From NCBI GenBank assembly GCA_019722365.1, contig JADFUC010000432.1, forward strand, positions 124,001-188,000: a DNA stretch of 64,000 bases. Direction: 5' to 3'. The notes beneath the pieces were generated by a model, which worked only from the letters and a program-made list of their open reading frames with translations, was not told the origin of the DNA and ran no database searches. This document shows positions 36,200-49,903 of the stretch, piece by piece. Made by a program: the position numbers and the translations under genes. Origin of the DNA: Lithospermum erythrorhizon. Taxonomy: Eukaryota > Streptophyta > Magnoliopsida > Boraginales > Boraginaceae. How positions within the stretch are numbered: position 1 is the first letter of the stretch; every line of letters begins with the position of its first letter.

Positions 36200-39100
36200 A
36201 TTTAATAGATAAAAAAATGAAATAGTTCATATATTAGTAAAAACATAATAGTCATATTGGCTATGATCTCCAATATATATATGGAGGCTCACTAGAACAA
36301 ACAGTAGAACATGAATAAAAAACATAAAATATAATCGTAAAAATAAAATATATAGTACCATATGTTATAATTACAAAATTGTCTGTATAGTAAATTAGTC
36401 ATTTTTTAAATGCATTGAGGTAATAAATTATGTAGAGAGATAATTCACATTTGTCACATACACATTAAGTTGGCATTATAAAAATGGGATAAATATAGAT
36501 GATTAATATGACACAATGATTGATGCTACCTTCTTTTTAACCATCGTTAACCTAGATGGATAAAATTAAAACATTTAAGATCTTAAGATAAATGAATGAA
36601 AAGTTGCAATCATTTTACTTCCGTTCATAAAATCCAAATAAACAATATATTTAAAAGATTTTGTGACAATCAAACCAAACTGGATTATTTGGACCTAGAC
36701 CAATCCATAACAATTACAAATTGTCCCGGCCTCACAGGTTAGAACTTACACTTTTGGCCCTGTTTCGCCGAACACATACAGTGTTGGGTGGGCTAATAAT
36801 TCAAGCATAGGCTGCTAAACCGTAGTGGCAAAGATATAATTAGACGATCATATTTTTACTACTTTTTTATATGAATATTAGAATGAATTTTTTATCATAT
36901 ATATATTTTCTATTTAGACATACTATTTAAATTAATAATAACTTAAATAAAATAAATATTCAAAACTACTTATTCATAAACTAATCAAAAAAATTCATTC
37001 AATTATGAATATAAACTAGAAGACAAATTTCTTGACCATAGCTTTCATATACTCTTTCGTATTCCCTCAAGCAAGATCATTCAAGTACAATTAACAATCA
37101 TTAGTAGTGCCTTCTTTCTCAATGAAAATAGAAGATATATATACTACGACGAAGATTCAATCTCGTGAGTGATCATAGCTCAAACTAATTTATTCAATCC
37201 ATATTTGATATGGTATTTGTATTTTGGTGGTGTAATTTCATTGTTTAATAGATTGATGTTGGGTAATACATTTTAATAAATATGTGTAGTTATTAATGTT
37301 TTAAATATATTAAGGTTAAATTTGTCTAATCATTTATTTGAGACCGACATTTAACACCCTTAAACCTACATGCAGAGCTATGTTATAATGTTATGTGGTT
37401 CTAACCTTGCAAGAACTTCAAATCATTCTCTTGTTCATCCTTTTTATTGAAATTGTCCAGAATATTCGTTTTAGCTTCTAGAGACTATTTCTTAGTTCAA
37501 GAACCCTCTTACTAACTGAAATTAAAGAATCCAGTAACATGCATCAATTTAAAATGAAAAACATCTGAGCTATAAATTTATAATTTGATGATTTAGTCTA
37601 TTTCGTTCCTAAAAGATTGTTTACTGAACTTTTTAACAATTATCAGATATTTGTGTTTTATAATATTTTATGAAAATTATATCAATAAAAAATACATTTC
37701 TACTTTTATTGATATATTTTTATCAAACATTATACAACACAAACAAAATATTTATTATTAAAATTCAACCATGCTCAAAAGCGAATAATCTTTTAAGCAC
37801 GAAGATACTTCATGCAAGACTATTGTCTACTGATCAAATCCCTGATTTGGAAAATTTACATCACCAATTTATGCTATTATGTGCCAAATTATTAGGCTCT
37901 CTCATTGTAGATAAATTGAACCGAAATATTTGTCTCTGACGTTTCATAGTTTCTATTATTTCGATTCAGTCTAAGTGGTATGGTGAGAAATGCGAAGTGA
38001 CCCAACCAGCAACCAAAGTTGTATGCATTCTATGAACAGGAAACAACCTATCGAGATCATTCAATACAACGGTATGAATACGATATCAAAATAATATGGC
38101 CGGTTGATTCAATTGGTTAGATGTTAATAATATTCAACGACGATCATCTACATTCTTTTCATTTCATACTTTCATTTCAGAATATTATATATTATATGTT
38201 GAGGAATTGAAATCATGAATAGTTATGATATAATCACCTAATTAATATATGACGTATAAAATGAGACACCGAAAGAAAATAGTAGATACTCAACTAATCA
38301 AATAAATAGTACATTTATTCCATTATAATTTGTTGGTTTTTCTGTAACAAAATTATAGCAATGTGTAGTTATAAAGTGATGGAGTATAAAATTCATTGTC
38401 ATATAAAAATCACTCTAAGTAGGAAACAAAATCAAGCCTTAAGTGAAATCGGTTATATGAGTATGATGTTTTCAGTCAATTTTTTGTTGGTTATCTTTTT
38501 TGTAAAGTTGATAATAAACTCTAGATACTTCAATATAGTTTTCGTTCAACTCTTTTCTCGTCTACCTCTACCTTAATATTCATTTATGACTATCATAGTT
38601 CACGTTTTCTCACTGATGCATCTATTAAACGTGTTCTTATATGACTAATCATCTCAAACTGTTATCACTCAAGTTTTTATCAAAGAAAATTGATAAATAT
38701 ACCAATTGGCAAAGTGAATGAAAAAAAGCATTTTCATGAGGGAACTATTGAAGGGGGACTACCCTCAATGCCTCAACGCTCATATTCCTCCACCTACCGT
38801 CCATTATATACCCCTAACAAACTTATTTCAAACATGTATGTAAGCTTTTTCCAAAGTTTTAATTCTGCTAAAGACGTAATGGTCTTTTTTGGTGATTATT
38901 AACGTTCTTCTAAATTTGGTACAAAAGGGATGGGAGAGGTTGAAATGGACATAGAGTTAAAAGCTGCTTTCACTTTGATATCAATAGGGCATCAAAATTC
39001 AGCCATTCTTTATCATTGCCACCAAACTGAGTTAGGCATCAATTACTACTTGCTTGGCTAGTTGCCAATGCAAGAAGCTTCTGTTATCATTTGCTCTCAT

Positions 39101-40248
39101 ACAATCCATTGACAACTAGCAATTACCAAAAGATACTTGAACATATATATTCTCAGTATTTCAATCACATATATTATAGTTTGTAATAAAAGATGGTGTC
39201 TATGTAATTTGTTCCAAATTGCCCTAATGTAGTACTTGGGATTTTTTTATTAACAGGGTTCTCACTCACCTAGTGATAATGTAAATTATGACTTTCAGTT
39301 AGAGGTAAAACGTCTTATCATTATGTTGCACTACATGATTACATTGTCAATATTATTATGGATGTGTATCTTCATGACTCATGACTAATAATATGTTTGG
39401 CATTAATTATTTTTGCAAGAATTGTTTAGAGTAATCGCATAATATGCAATTTTTATGGAAAAATGATTAAATTATGATTTCTATTTTGAATACAACTTAC
39501 AAGAATATATATTGGTAACCTAACTTTGACATTACCTTACTTAATTAGCCCCATTTTGCATGACAAAAGGTAATTGACAGGGAAGTTTTATATTGTATTG
39601 AATCATGTTTGATCAACTTTTGGTTGTTAATGTTAGCATATACCTAATTCTTGTTTTTAGTTTAAGATCGACTGAATTGTCAAGTTTGGTAGGCTTATTT
39701 TCCTTCAATAATGACACAACCCTAGGATTCTTTCACAATTTATCTATATCCTTGGTTTAGGATAGGTAGTGGAACACTGGTGGCCAGGTATAGTATAACA
39801 AATCATTGTAATGTTGAATAGCTTGAGTATGAGAGAACCTTTGGTTTTGTAAATACATCCACTCATTTTGTAATATCACTAATTACTAATCATCACTATC
39901 ACTAACATATATAAAAGTACAAATAAAGGTTGCGTTTCTTCCATTTTCACACTATTAATTATTAAATTACCCTTCTCTTTAAAATTCTAAAAATTAACTA
40001 AAAATATTATCTTTTAATTAATAATTTACCTCTAATTGATAACCCATGAGTTCTAATAGAATTAACTATTAATCCGTGACAAATAATAATATATTTTATG
40101 TAGACTATTGTTATTATTATTATAATAGGTGTTAGTTTTATGTCATATATTTTGTGTGTAGAATTATTATTATTATTATTATTATTTATTATTATGTAGA
40201 ACTATTGTTAATCATATATTTTGTATAGAAGAATTACTATTGTTATTG

Positions 40249-40251
<3 letters not shown>

Positions 40252-40294
<43 letters not shown>
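40252..40294. repeat. (TTA)n microsatellite
   Basis: An uninterrupted TTA run of about 14 units, with shorter TTA runs nearby (about 40168-40195, 40310, 40360-40395). A similar run occurs at 41875-41905, just beyond the TRIM-like element. Confidence 0.9.
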
Positions 40295-40692
40295 GTCGAA
40301 CTATTGTTATTATTATTATGATATGTAATAGTTAAATAATCATATGTTCGTGTAGAATTATTATTATTATGGAGCATTATTATTATTATTATTACATATT
40401 ATTATTGTTGTTAAGTTGTTGTTGTTTAATTTCCTACGTATATGAATTTTATATAATGGGTATCCACAAAATTTAAATTATATTTTTAAATCATACCAAT
40501 TTAACTATAAAGCAAATAATTTGATGATACTATTGATTATCAATTCCTCAATATATTAGTAAGATGACATCAAAATTGTTAAAATCATATTTGTATCTCT
40601 CTATGGACATCTCAATTTGGTATATATATATATATATGATTACAAATGTCACCTTCATGGATATGATTACAAATGTCACATTCGTGGATATT

Positions 40693-41802
40693 TGATGAAG
40701 ATGGGAGGAGCCTAAAGTGAAGAAGATAGTTAAAGTATTTTATTTGTCCTATATTTAATAGTTAGTAGAACTTGATAGTATTGTCTTTATATAAATAAGT
40801 ACTTCTTTTACATTAGAAGAGACACCTCTTGATTAATATATTTGAAATTTTATATCTTCTTTAGAGAATGTGTTCTCTTTTATAATCTCTATGAAGATTA
40901 TTTATTAGTATTGCTTTAGTTAGCATAGATATTATTTTTCTGCTGCATCAACTTGGTATCAGAGTCAAAAGGTCTTGATATTATTATGATCCTCATAAAC
41001 TTTTCATGATGTCCAAGGGTGGAAATCATGGTAGAAAGCCGGAGGTAGTCCAAGAATCTCTTAAAAATATTTGTGTTTCTACAAAGTGTAGTTTCGTCTT
41101 CAAACCGAAAGTGGTTAAAACCTTTGAAAATTTTCAACATGCCGAGTTATAAACAATAATGCATTTTAGTGAGAAAATATTTTCTGATGACTTTTGGTTT
41201 GATCCCCATGAGAATATTAGGATTGAAATTTACCTCCAATCTATGATATGTATGATGAAGATGATATTTATCATCAACATGTGGAACAATCTACGAGTGA
41301 TCTTTCATATGACATTCTTTGGTTTGAGGTGATACAAAAGGTCTTGGCATGTACTGCTTTACGATCGTGATATGGAGACATCACACCAAAGATGGTGATA
41401 CATACAACTATCATGGAGTCTCTTATGCCGATCCGATCGTGAGGCAAAAACTATTAGAAGATCGCTTTTGATTGGAATGTCGTTGATCAGTGGGAAAGAA
41501 AAAATGAAGAATCGAAAAATGAAGAGTCACATTCGAGGATATTTGATGAACATGAGAGCCTAAAGTTGCTAAGCGAGTTAAAGTATTTTATTTGTCCCAC
41601 ATCTAATAGTTAGTAGAACTTGATAGTATTGTCTTTGTATAAATAAGTGTTTCTTTTTTACATTGAAGAGCATAATCCTTTGGGATTAATATATTTGAGA
41701 TTTTATATCTTTTGTAGAGAATGCGTTCTCTTTTATAGTCTCTACGGAGATTATTTTTTAGTATGGCTTAGTTAGCATAAATATTATTTTTCCGCTGTAT
41801 CA
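40693..41802 (+). mobile_element. 1.1 kb TRIM-like retrotransposon, LTRs 258/259 bases, ATATT target duplication
   Basis: The left LTR (40693-40950) and right LTR (41544-41802) are closely similar, sharing GTTAGTAGAACTTGATAGTA and TTAATATATTTGA. Right after the left LTR comes TTGGTATCAGAG (40953-40964), a primer-binding site complementary to initiator tRNA-Met. The internal 590 bases have no long frame. ATATT flanks both ends (40688-40692, 41803-41807). A caveat is that the similarity extends about 18 bases left of both LTRs (GTCACATTCG), so the LTR could start earlier, in which case the ATATT match would be chance. By size this is a TRIM or a very short non-autonomous Copia. Confidence 0.75.
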
Positions 41803-41807
41803 ATATT

Positions 41808-41870
41808 TGACATAATTTGCACCTGACAAATTAATATGTTGCATATCTTTATATTTTTTTTGTAGAATTA

Positions 41871-41911
<41 letters not shown>

Positions 41912-43280
41912 CCTTTTGAATCATAATAGATGTTAACTACTAATAATTTTAGTTTCAGTTAACAAATAATGATAAAGTCATATATGAGTATTAACATTCC
42001 CAATAAATTATTCCACGGGCTCCACAAAATCAAAGACATCAATATTCCAAAATCGTTGACATAGTCAAGCGTAGCAAATTTTCTTCAATCTCTTTCCAAC
42101 TTACGTGGTAACAAAATCATAAAGTAAAACATGCTAATACCAAATCATTTTCATTGATATCATTATAGATAACATGTTCCCGTTAGTTGATGAAGTAATT
42201 GAGAGGTCTAGAACATGTTAAATATGATTAATGTATCATGTAAAAATTCTTTTTCTTCTAGTCGGTGAAAGAGACGAGATGTTTAAATTGAAAATTTTTC
42301 ATATTTTGAAACAGAAGATTATTCGTCAGTAATTGTATTTGATTGATTATTATTTGAATAATATACTTGGATGTTAATATTATATTACTAATATTTTACT
42401 AAAAATATTATAACATACCTTATTGACATATATGGTTTAATTTTATAAAAAAATTATATTATTATTAATACATATTAATAATTTAAGTAATATTACTAAT
42501 AAAATTATACTTGAAATAAAATGTACTAAAAAAAAATATTATCTACAAAAAGTAATCCGGACGTGCTATAAAATTGATACTAATGATCTTTAAAAAAAAA
42601 TATGTAATCATCGTATTTTATAGTAATTTTTCATTATATATTTAAAGAGTTATTTGTTATCAAAGTATCCCTTCAAAAAAATAAAAAATATTAATGAATT
42701 TAGTAACCTCAATTTTCGGACTAAATTTGAACTAGGTGTTAGTAATATTATGATCTTTAACCTTATGTGAATCTGCTGTCAAATTGGTGGAAAGTTAGCT
42801 GACCTGTTCTCTATCAATACTTTTTTTTTGCTCGATCCTAAGGGATTGTTTAGTGTGGTTTACCTGAATGACATGGTTTGAATATCGTAGTTTGTAGGTT
42901 ATTACGCTCAGTCCAAAATCTACCCATACAAATATAATATTATGATCTTAAAACTAATAATTCATTAACAATAAACCCTGAAATAAGTAGCTTCAATTAC
43001 CCATACGTGTCGTTGGCCGATCAATACGTACGCATCCAAAGAACCTCGACCCAATTTTATCTCGTACGCTCTTGTACATTGAATCTGTCCTTTCACCCCC
43101 CATACATTCAATTAATAATTATTGATATTGATGGAACTAGGAATGGTATATAGATAATCGTCTTTCTAATTTTTCAAAAACATAATTCTTTATTCATGTT
43201 TTCAAGAAAATATATTCATTTTTTAAAAAAAAATTATGTCGAATGTCCTCTTGAATCTTTATATTTTTCTATGATATCAA
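41808..43280. other. AT-rich intergenic region
   Basis: No gene or clear transposon was recognised apart from the TTA run at 41875-41905. Open frames are short. Confidence 0.4.
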
Positions 43281-43289
43281 GTCACTCAT

Positions 43290-43555
43290 TCAATCTACAT
43301 AAAAATTATGATTCATGATATCAAGTTATTCACTTCCTTTACCGTTGAATTTATTGGGTCGGGACCACACTCACAAGAAGAGAGAGCACACTTTATAAAT
43401 ACAAAGAGGCACTATACTAAAACCAATATAATGGTGAAATCTCTTTATATTTTCAATGTAGGACAATCACATGACAATTCTTGATTGGGTTATTAGGAGA
43501 CAAATCTCAACATTTACATAAAAAATATGATTTCTGATATCAAGTTATTCTCCCT
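43290..43555 (-). mobile_element. TRIM-type LTR relic
   Basis: Read on the minus strand, TGTTGAGATTTGTC (from 43513) opens an LTR-like block. It is followed at about 43345-43320 by TTGATATCA, a degenerate TTGGTATCA primer site. The same TTGATATCA plus ATATTTTTTATGTAAA text also lies on the other side of the LTR (43516-43550), as expected if a TRIM with a tiny internal region once had a second LTR there. Confidence 0.45.
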
Positions 43556-43827
43556 ATATAAAAATTCTTGTTCCGTCACTACTCACTAATTATAGACATA
43601 TATTATATTTTTGTTACAATTGCTTTGTTTTTAATTTATAAATTAATTTTTTAAATAAGTACATGTAAATGATGTAGATAATAATAAAATGTAACATATA
43701 ATTCAAATTAAGCGTTGGCCGATTCTTTTTAATATACATGATTTGTAAAACATGCCTTGATCATCTACAGTTAATAATAATTTGGAAGACTGTGATTGGT
43801 TGACTTAACAATTTTAATCTAAAATAG

Positions 43828-46643
43828 CTATAGAATCCTACAATCAAGTATCGATAACTTCATAATTGATAATAACTCGGATCTCGTCCAGGATACACAA
43901 TGACATAATCTTAACCCGTAATTAACTATACTTATGGTATCATCAATTATACTAATTACTAAGATCCCTCAAGATCGATATCCATTAATTCAGACATAAC
44001 AATAACAGAAAGAATAAATTGCAGAAATAAACAAACACAAGATTAATCCCTCGGCTCATCCTCACAGAGCTAATCCAAATGGCCGCAGATCCACTAATAA
44101 TCATCAGAAGAATTGTTACAAGACTTCAAGAACTCAATTGGGTGTTTTCTCATAGACATGAAAACTTCAATTACAAATCTCTCAAAACATTTTTCTTCGA
44201 AGTCTCTCATGAATCTCTTATTTTAATCATCACCTGGTGGCGATATCTCACACATAATACTCATATATAGGTTACAAATATCCTAGGTCTAAAACTAACC
44301 GAATAGAAAAATCCCAGACCAAAAAGGCCTTAAATAGCCTCTGTAAATTCGCCGCTCCACCGATCTCCATGAACCCACCCAGTGGGCCGATTTGGTGTCA
44401 GAGATTTTAGGGCCAAAAATCGGCTCGCTTGGCTCCTACAACAAATCCCATTGCAAGTGGCCGATCGACATAATCAGCCCCAAACTCAACAACACCGATC
44501 TCCTCTTGTTTTAAATTTATTCACCTTTCAACACCTCCTACTTGAAGACATATTGACCACTGCCTTCAAAATTAACTGCGGCAGCCTTGCTCCGAACATC
44601 ATCCCCCGAACTCCTACTAAAGTCATCCCCCGACTTCAATGCATTTTCACCAATCCCGTAACAACCTCAATGTCACCAACTTTGACTATCGAAGACATAC
44701 CAAATCCTTTGCCTTTTGGAATTTTCACCACATCCAAATAACACCATATTCTTTTCTTTACCTACCGTATCTCTCTCCTCCAGTACCTTGAAATCCTCTA
44801 AGCCCGATTGGTCATTAATGAATCTCTCTCTTCTTTCTTCTTTCTTTTTCCTTGTCGGCCGACAACTCCCACCTAATCACATTCATTAATCAATTTTTTC
44901 GCTTAGCTAAATCTTAAGAGGTTCAGAGCCCTCTGTTACATGTGCCTTGAAACACGCCAATTAACCCCGGATGATAACCGCAACACGCCTCTTTGGTTGC
45001 ATCTCTTCATGACATCCTAGAACTTCTAGAGTATCTCACCCAGACTTAATCTAGGACTTTTCCCATAATAAAATATTTCTGAATAATCGAAACTCCATGT
45101 TGGCACGATGTACCGCTTACCAATTATCCAAGAACTCACTATGTCGATTTTCACCTATGGTGTGTACACCGATCTCCCACCAAGTTCTCCTCAGTCATCC
45201 CCACCAAACGATCTACTATACGTGTCATGAACCATTTTCGACTATAGCCTCCATCGTGACCGCACCTAACAATGCTCCCTCACGAAAACAACAATGACTC
45301 CCCAAACTTCACTGTGACCTTTCCATCATATCTTTCGATAGCCAATGAATACACACAACCGAAATCAACTTGAGCCTCTTGCTTCTATCATGTCCTTTCA
45401 TCGTGACTTCTAACAATCGATGAATCCACATGATCCTGAGCTGCACTTCGAAACTGCTCAACAAGATCGTCCATCGACCGGACGACAAATCTAATCCTCC
45501 AATCTTTCATGTAGAACCGTTTGATAAACCTCAAAACAAACATCACTCATGTCACAAATTTCCTCCAAGAATCTTCCATCTAATCAATGATCCTTTCCAA
45601 CCAATATCTTCAATGATAATCAGTGATATGTCAATTCACACCACTCATACCACAAATCTCCAGGGACCTTCCATCTTCAAGACGAACCTTTCCAAGAAAT
45701 CTCCAGCGACAACATATGATGCTCCAGAATCAAATCCAAGAGATACCTCATCTTTCCACCATATAGTCCTACTTTTAGCAAGTTCACATTCAGATCAACA
45801 CCATTCTTTCAACCCAGTCATACAACATCTGAATAGCTTTACGATCATCACAACTTGACTCTGATACTAATTATTAGGAACCCTACACCGTTATTGGCAA
45901 CCCCATAATTGACAGTAACTCGGATTCTCGCCTAGATACACAAATGAGATGATCTTAACCCGCATTAACTATAATTGTGGCATTAACAATTATGCGCTAA
46001 TACAAGATCCATCGTGATCGATATCCACTACCCGCATATGACACAAGTTGTTAATAAATCGCGAAAAATAAACAAAACACAAGATTTATCTGGTTCACCT
46101 CAATGCTAGAAATAATATACCGGCCAAGGATCCAATTAATAATCACCTAAGAATTGTTATAATATTTCAAGAATCCTATTCTACCATCTAGCAATTGATG
46201 TGCTAATATACTCAAATCTCTAGAAAATAAAGATCTCAATTGGGTATTTTCTCATAGACATGAAAACCCAATTACAAGTCTCTCATAATATTTTTCTTTC
46301 TTGAGTCTCTCATGAATCTCTCTATTTTAATCCTTACCTTTGAGGTGGTGATATGTCACACATAAAAGACTCATAATACTCATATATATAGGCTACAAAT
46401 ATCCTAGATATAAAAATCAACCGAACAGAAAATCCCACCTCAAAAGCATCAAAACCGCCTCAAATTCGCCTCACCCAGCCCAATCGTTCTCCAAAGAACT
46501 CCACAGAGTTTATCGATGTCCATAAATTTAGGGCAAAATCGCCTCCTTAATCGGCCCATGCAACAGCCCATTAGAAGCAGAGAAACAGAATCAACTCCAA
46601 ACTCAAATATCGATCCCCTATTTTAGCCGAAATTCTTTCTAAT
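43828..46643 (-). mobile_element. 2.8 kb LTR retrotransposon, non-coding, minus orientation
   Basis: Two direct LTRs (about 43828-44533 and 45873-46643) share tracts such as TCAATTGGGTNTTTTCTCAT and TCTCTCATGAATCTCT. On the minus strand the right LTR is followed by TTAGTATCAGAGTCAAGTTG (45872-45853), a degenerate initiator-tRNA-Met primer site, which sets the orientation. The 1.3 kb internal region has no gag-pol frame. Open frames there on the plus strand are antisense to the element. The LTRs differ by several indels, including an insertion of about 50 bases in the right copy, so the insertion is not recent. Confidence 0.7.
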
Positions 46644-47617
46644 ACCTATAAGTATATTTGTGTACGTGAGACTAGAAGTTTGAAGTATGACCACATAGAG
46701 CTTAAATGCACGTTTGGTTGGGTTTTATATCTTTATTTGATTGCAACGTTAATGCTAATAATAAATGAATTATTTGATGCACCTAATCGTTTTAATATAA
46801 TTTATTACAGTACATTAATTCTCAATGTGTTGTTATGTTACAATTTTTATTTATAATACTCTATGCACATTAATTTCAATGGTTTTAAATTTTTTTTGGA
46901 AGTCTGGAGTTTGAGTCATGCAAAAATGAAATTTGTTATTTCTTATATACAAAAGTTCTTCTATACATGATACCGCTTCTTGACCGGTCAAGTTTATTGT
47001 TAACTTAACTTAATTGTCTCCAACAAGCGAGATCGGTTAGAAGCAATAATTATATTTGAAATACTATCTTCATTTCAAATTATTTGACTTTTTCATTTTT
47101 CGAGACATAATTTTAATCATCAATTATTTTTTATGTACATTATGAAAAATTACAAAAAAAAATATTATGAAAATATTTTTAAAAACAAATTCAATGATAT
47201 AAATTTTATTTTTTTCGAATTAGTAAATAAAAATGAATTTGTAGTCAAAAACTTGATATGTAATTTCAAAACATTAATTAATTTGAAATGAAGATAGTAT
47301 AAGTTAATGTTAAACTAGAAAAACATATAATATGAATATCATAATGGAGCAGTGGGCACTGAAAAAGAAAAAGAAGGCATGATACATATGGAACCAAACA
47401 TGGTCCAAAGCTTATGAAATGAGACAAATAATATGTTGTACCTCCAAGAAAAGCTCTCACTTACAAAGTCAGTTGTCTTAAGCTCAAAGAGACTTAGTGG
47501 ACCCTCTCCTTTTCCTACACTATAGTAGTAGTCCACTAGTCCTCCACAGTTCTATCTTCTACTGCACACAACTCACCATTCTCCGACCCTCTAGAGATAT
47601 TTATACTTTTTCATATA
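46644..47617 (+). other. Upstream region of the bHLH gene
   Basis: It contains a possible SINE fragment near 46900 (GGAGTTTGAGTCATGC), the 240-base MITE at 47061-47300, and the presumed promoter and leader of the bHLH gene. I see no canonical TATAAA within 100 bases of the ATG. Confidence 0.4.
47061..47300. mobile_element. Stowaway-like MITE
   Basis: Perfect 22-base terminal inverted repeats (ATACTATCTTCATTTCAAAT at 47061, mirrored at 47279-47300) enclose an AT-rich 240-base element flanked by TA dinucleotides. The TIR resembles the CTCCCTCCGTTTCAAA-type ends of Stowaway/Mariner MITEs. It lies about 320 bases upstream of the bHLH start codon. Confidence 0.75.
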
Positions 47618-49903
47618 ATGGATCAAATGGTGCGACATATAAGTGAGATGTGGCAGTTCCAGGAGACTAATAACAATGCAAATTCGACGTCGTTTGGGGG
47701 GTTTTCAGGAAGTGTGCAAATGGACATGAATTTGGATATTGATATGATGAATAGGGAGCATGATCCTATGGTTATGGACCAATGCAATGGTGAAGTGAGT
47801 TTGAAGAAACGTCGTGAGGATGTGGACAATGTTAATGGGAAATGCTTCTCTGCTAGTAGTGATAGCAATGCTATGGTATGTACATGTACAACTTACCGGA
47901 TTTTGTTTCGTCTCAAAATAGTGATTGTTTATAATAAAATATTTATTTTACTTGAGTATACATTTTTTTTTTCTCATTATAGTGTTAAGTGTATATGATA
48001 TGATGAAATAAATCAAAATGGTGTGTTAAACTACATACGCTTCTTAGATATATATATCAATTATAGATAGTTGTTATATTTCATCTTAGATCAAGTCGGA
48101 AACAACCTCTATGTTATCACAAGTAAGGTTACATACAATCCGACTTTCCCTTACTCCGCTTAGAAGGAAATACTTTTAGAGGCATGGAGCTTGTTGTATT
48201 GTATGTTTGTAATAGAACAGTGCAATGAAAATACTAATATTAGAACTTGAGTTGAAAAAATGTAAAATTCAAGCATTGGAATTCAAGACTGGACTGGAAA
48301 ATCTTTTGAACTGGATTGAGTAATAAACTGAATCAAATCATACTGTAATTGAGGATAATTTCTAAGTAATTTGGTATTTTCTTGATTTTTCTGAGTAGGA
48401 TGAGAGTGACATTAAAAGGATGAAGACAAGGGGAGCAAAGGAACATGGAGAACCAAAGCAAGAAGGCGAAGCGTATACTGGCAATGCAGCAGAGCAAACT
48501 GCAAAGCCATCGGAGCCTCCTAAGCAAGACTACATCCACGTGAGAGCAAGAAGGGGACAAGCTACTGATAGCCATAGTTTAGCAGAAAGAGTAAATTCGT
48601 TGAAACTCTATTTACCAATCTTCTTTGAACATATTATTTGATGAGTAGCAGAAACTAAATATTGGTATTTCTAATGATAAGTGTTCATAGTCATTGTCGA
48701 TAATATTTGAAAATTTTGATAAAAGATTGTAATTAGCTACTTTTTTAACATGATGAAATTTGTAAACAGGCTAGGAGGGAAAAGATTAGTGAGAGGATGA
48801 AAATCCTACAAGATTTGGTTCCAGGATGCAACAAGGTGAGTTCATTTGTGTTCCACTTTATGAATTTACCTTCATCCATTTGGTAATCATATGCGCTCGC
48901 TCCTTCCCACTAGACTTCCCGAAACTGTCTCAATCATCAGGGAAGAAAAATATTTCAAGTGCTCACCTCAATCCATTTTATTCTTGGAGAAATGTTAGTT
49001 CACGTATAATCATATTGCTAAGTATGTCAGAGATTCCAATTTCGTACTCCACGCCAGAAACTTTCTTCATGTTTATATATGTCGAAAATATTAGAACATG
49101 CTCAATTACAATGAAAGAGGAGGTTTCTTACTTCAGGTAGTTTTGTTTCTGATCAATACTTGAACTGCATATCCTCATTGGTTAAACAGGAGATTGTAGT
49201 TTGAAAGACGGATCATTTGCATCAGATGTGTAGGATATGGAAAATAGCAACTGTTGCAGACTTTGATTCCTTAACAGTTCTGTTTGAATGATCTAGCAGT
49301 TATAGTTGTGTAGATGTTTCCTGTGGTAGACCTTGAATAAAAATCAAAAGACTAGACAAGTGTTTGCTGCTTCCTTTGATAACTCTCTTTGCAGAGTTCA
49401 ATTCATACAGCTAGTTAACCTTCAAATTTGATCCAAAGCTTGAATTCATATGTTTCAGGTTATTGGCAAAGCATTAGTTCTTGATGAGATAATAAATTAC
49501 ATTCAATCATTACAACGCCAAGTCGAGGTACCTTCCTTTCCCTGGCATATGTATGTTGTTCAGACAATTTTGGTGACTTGAATAGTTGAATCTGGTTTTT
49601 TTTTTCCAGTTCCTTTCCATGAAGCTTGAAGCAGTGAACTCTCGCGTTTCTCCCGGCATTGATGGTTTTCCTCCAAAAGAAGTAAGTTTGAGATTTTGAA
49701 CTTCTACATGCCTGAAACAGGATTATCTCCTCAATTGATTCCTTCATGAACTTTTAACGGGCATTCATTTTTTCCAGTTTGCTCAACAAGCATTTGATGC
49801 ATCTAGTTTGGGATTCAATTCACAAGCTGCAAGGGATTACAGTGGCACAACGCCAGAATGGCTGCACGTGCAGTTAGGAGGAGGGTTTGAAAGAACGTCG
49901 TGA
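47618..49903 (+). CDS. bHLH79: bHLH transcription factor, bHLH79-like
   Basis: Six exons with clean GT-AG borders (47618-47875, 48399-48590, 48770-48835, 49459-49527, 49610-49681, 49778-49903) give 260 aa without stops. The N-terminus is Met/Asn/Asp-rich ([16 protein letters not shown]). The bHLH domain starts [20 protein letters not shown], with the His-Glu-Arg DNA contacts for an E/G-box. Helix 1 is [19 protein letters not shown] and helix 2 is [20 protein letters not shown], followed by [14 protein letters not shown]. The end, [16 protein letters not shown], matches the conserved tail of the bHLH79 group. The 66-base helix exon is typical of this subfamily. Members are nuclear regulators of growth, often linked to hormone response; that role is inferred. 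The gene appears intact and has a MITE in its promoter. Confidence 0.92.

Larger units (their letters stand above)
35488..40692. other. AT-rich gene-free region
   Basis: No coding exons were recognised on either strand. It holds an (AT)n run at 36155-36199, a CAT-rich stretch, and TTA microsatellites at 40165-40300. A 27-base tandem duplication (TGATTACAAATGTCAC...) lies at 40638-40690, just before the TRIM-like element. Confidence 0.45.

Noticed and set aside
44382..45858. Plus-strand frames of 66-142 aa rich in Pro, Thr and Ser
   Set aside because: They are antisense to the minus-oriented LTR element and lack any domain signature.
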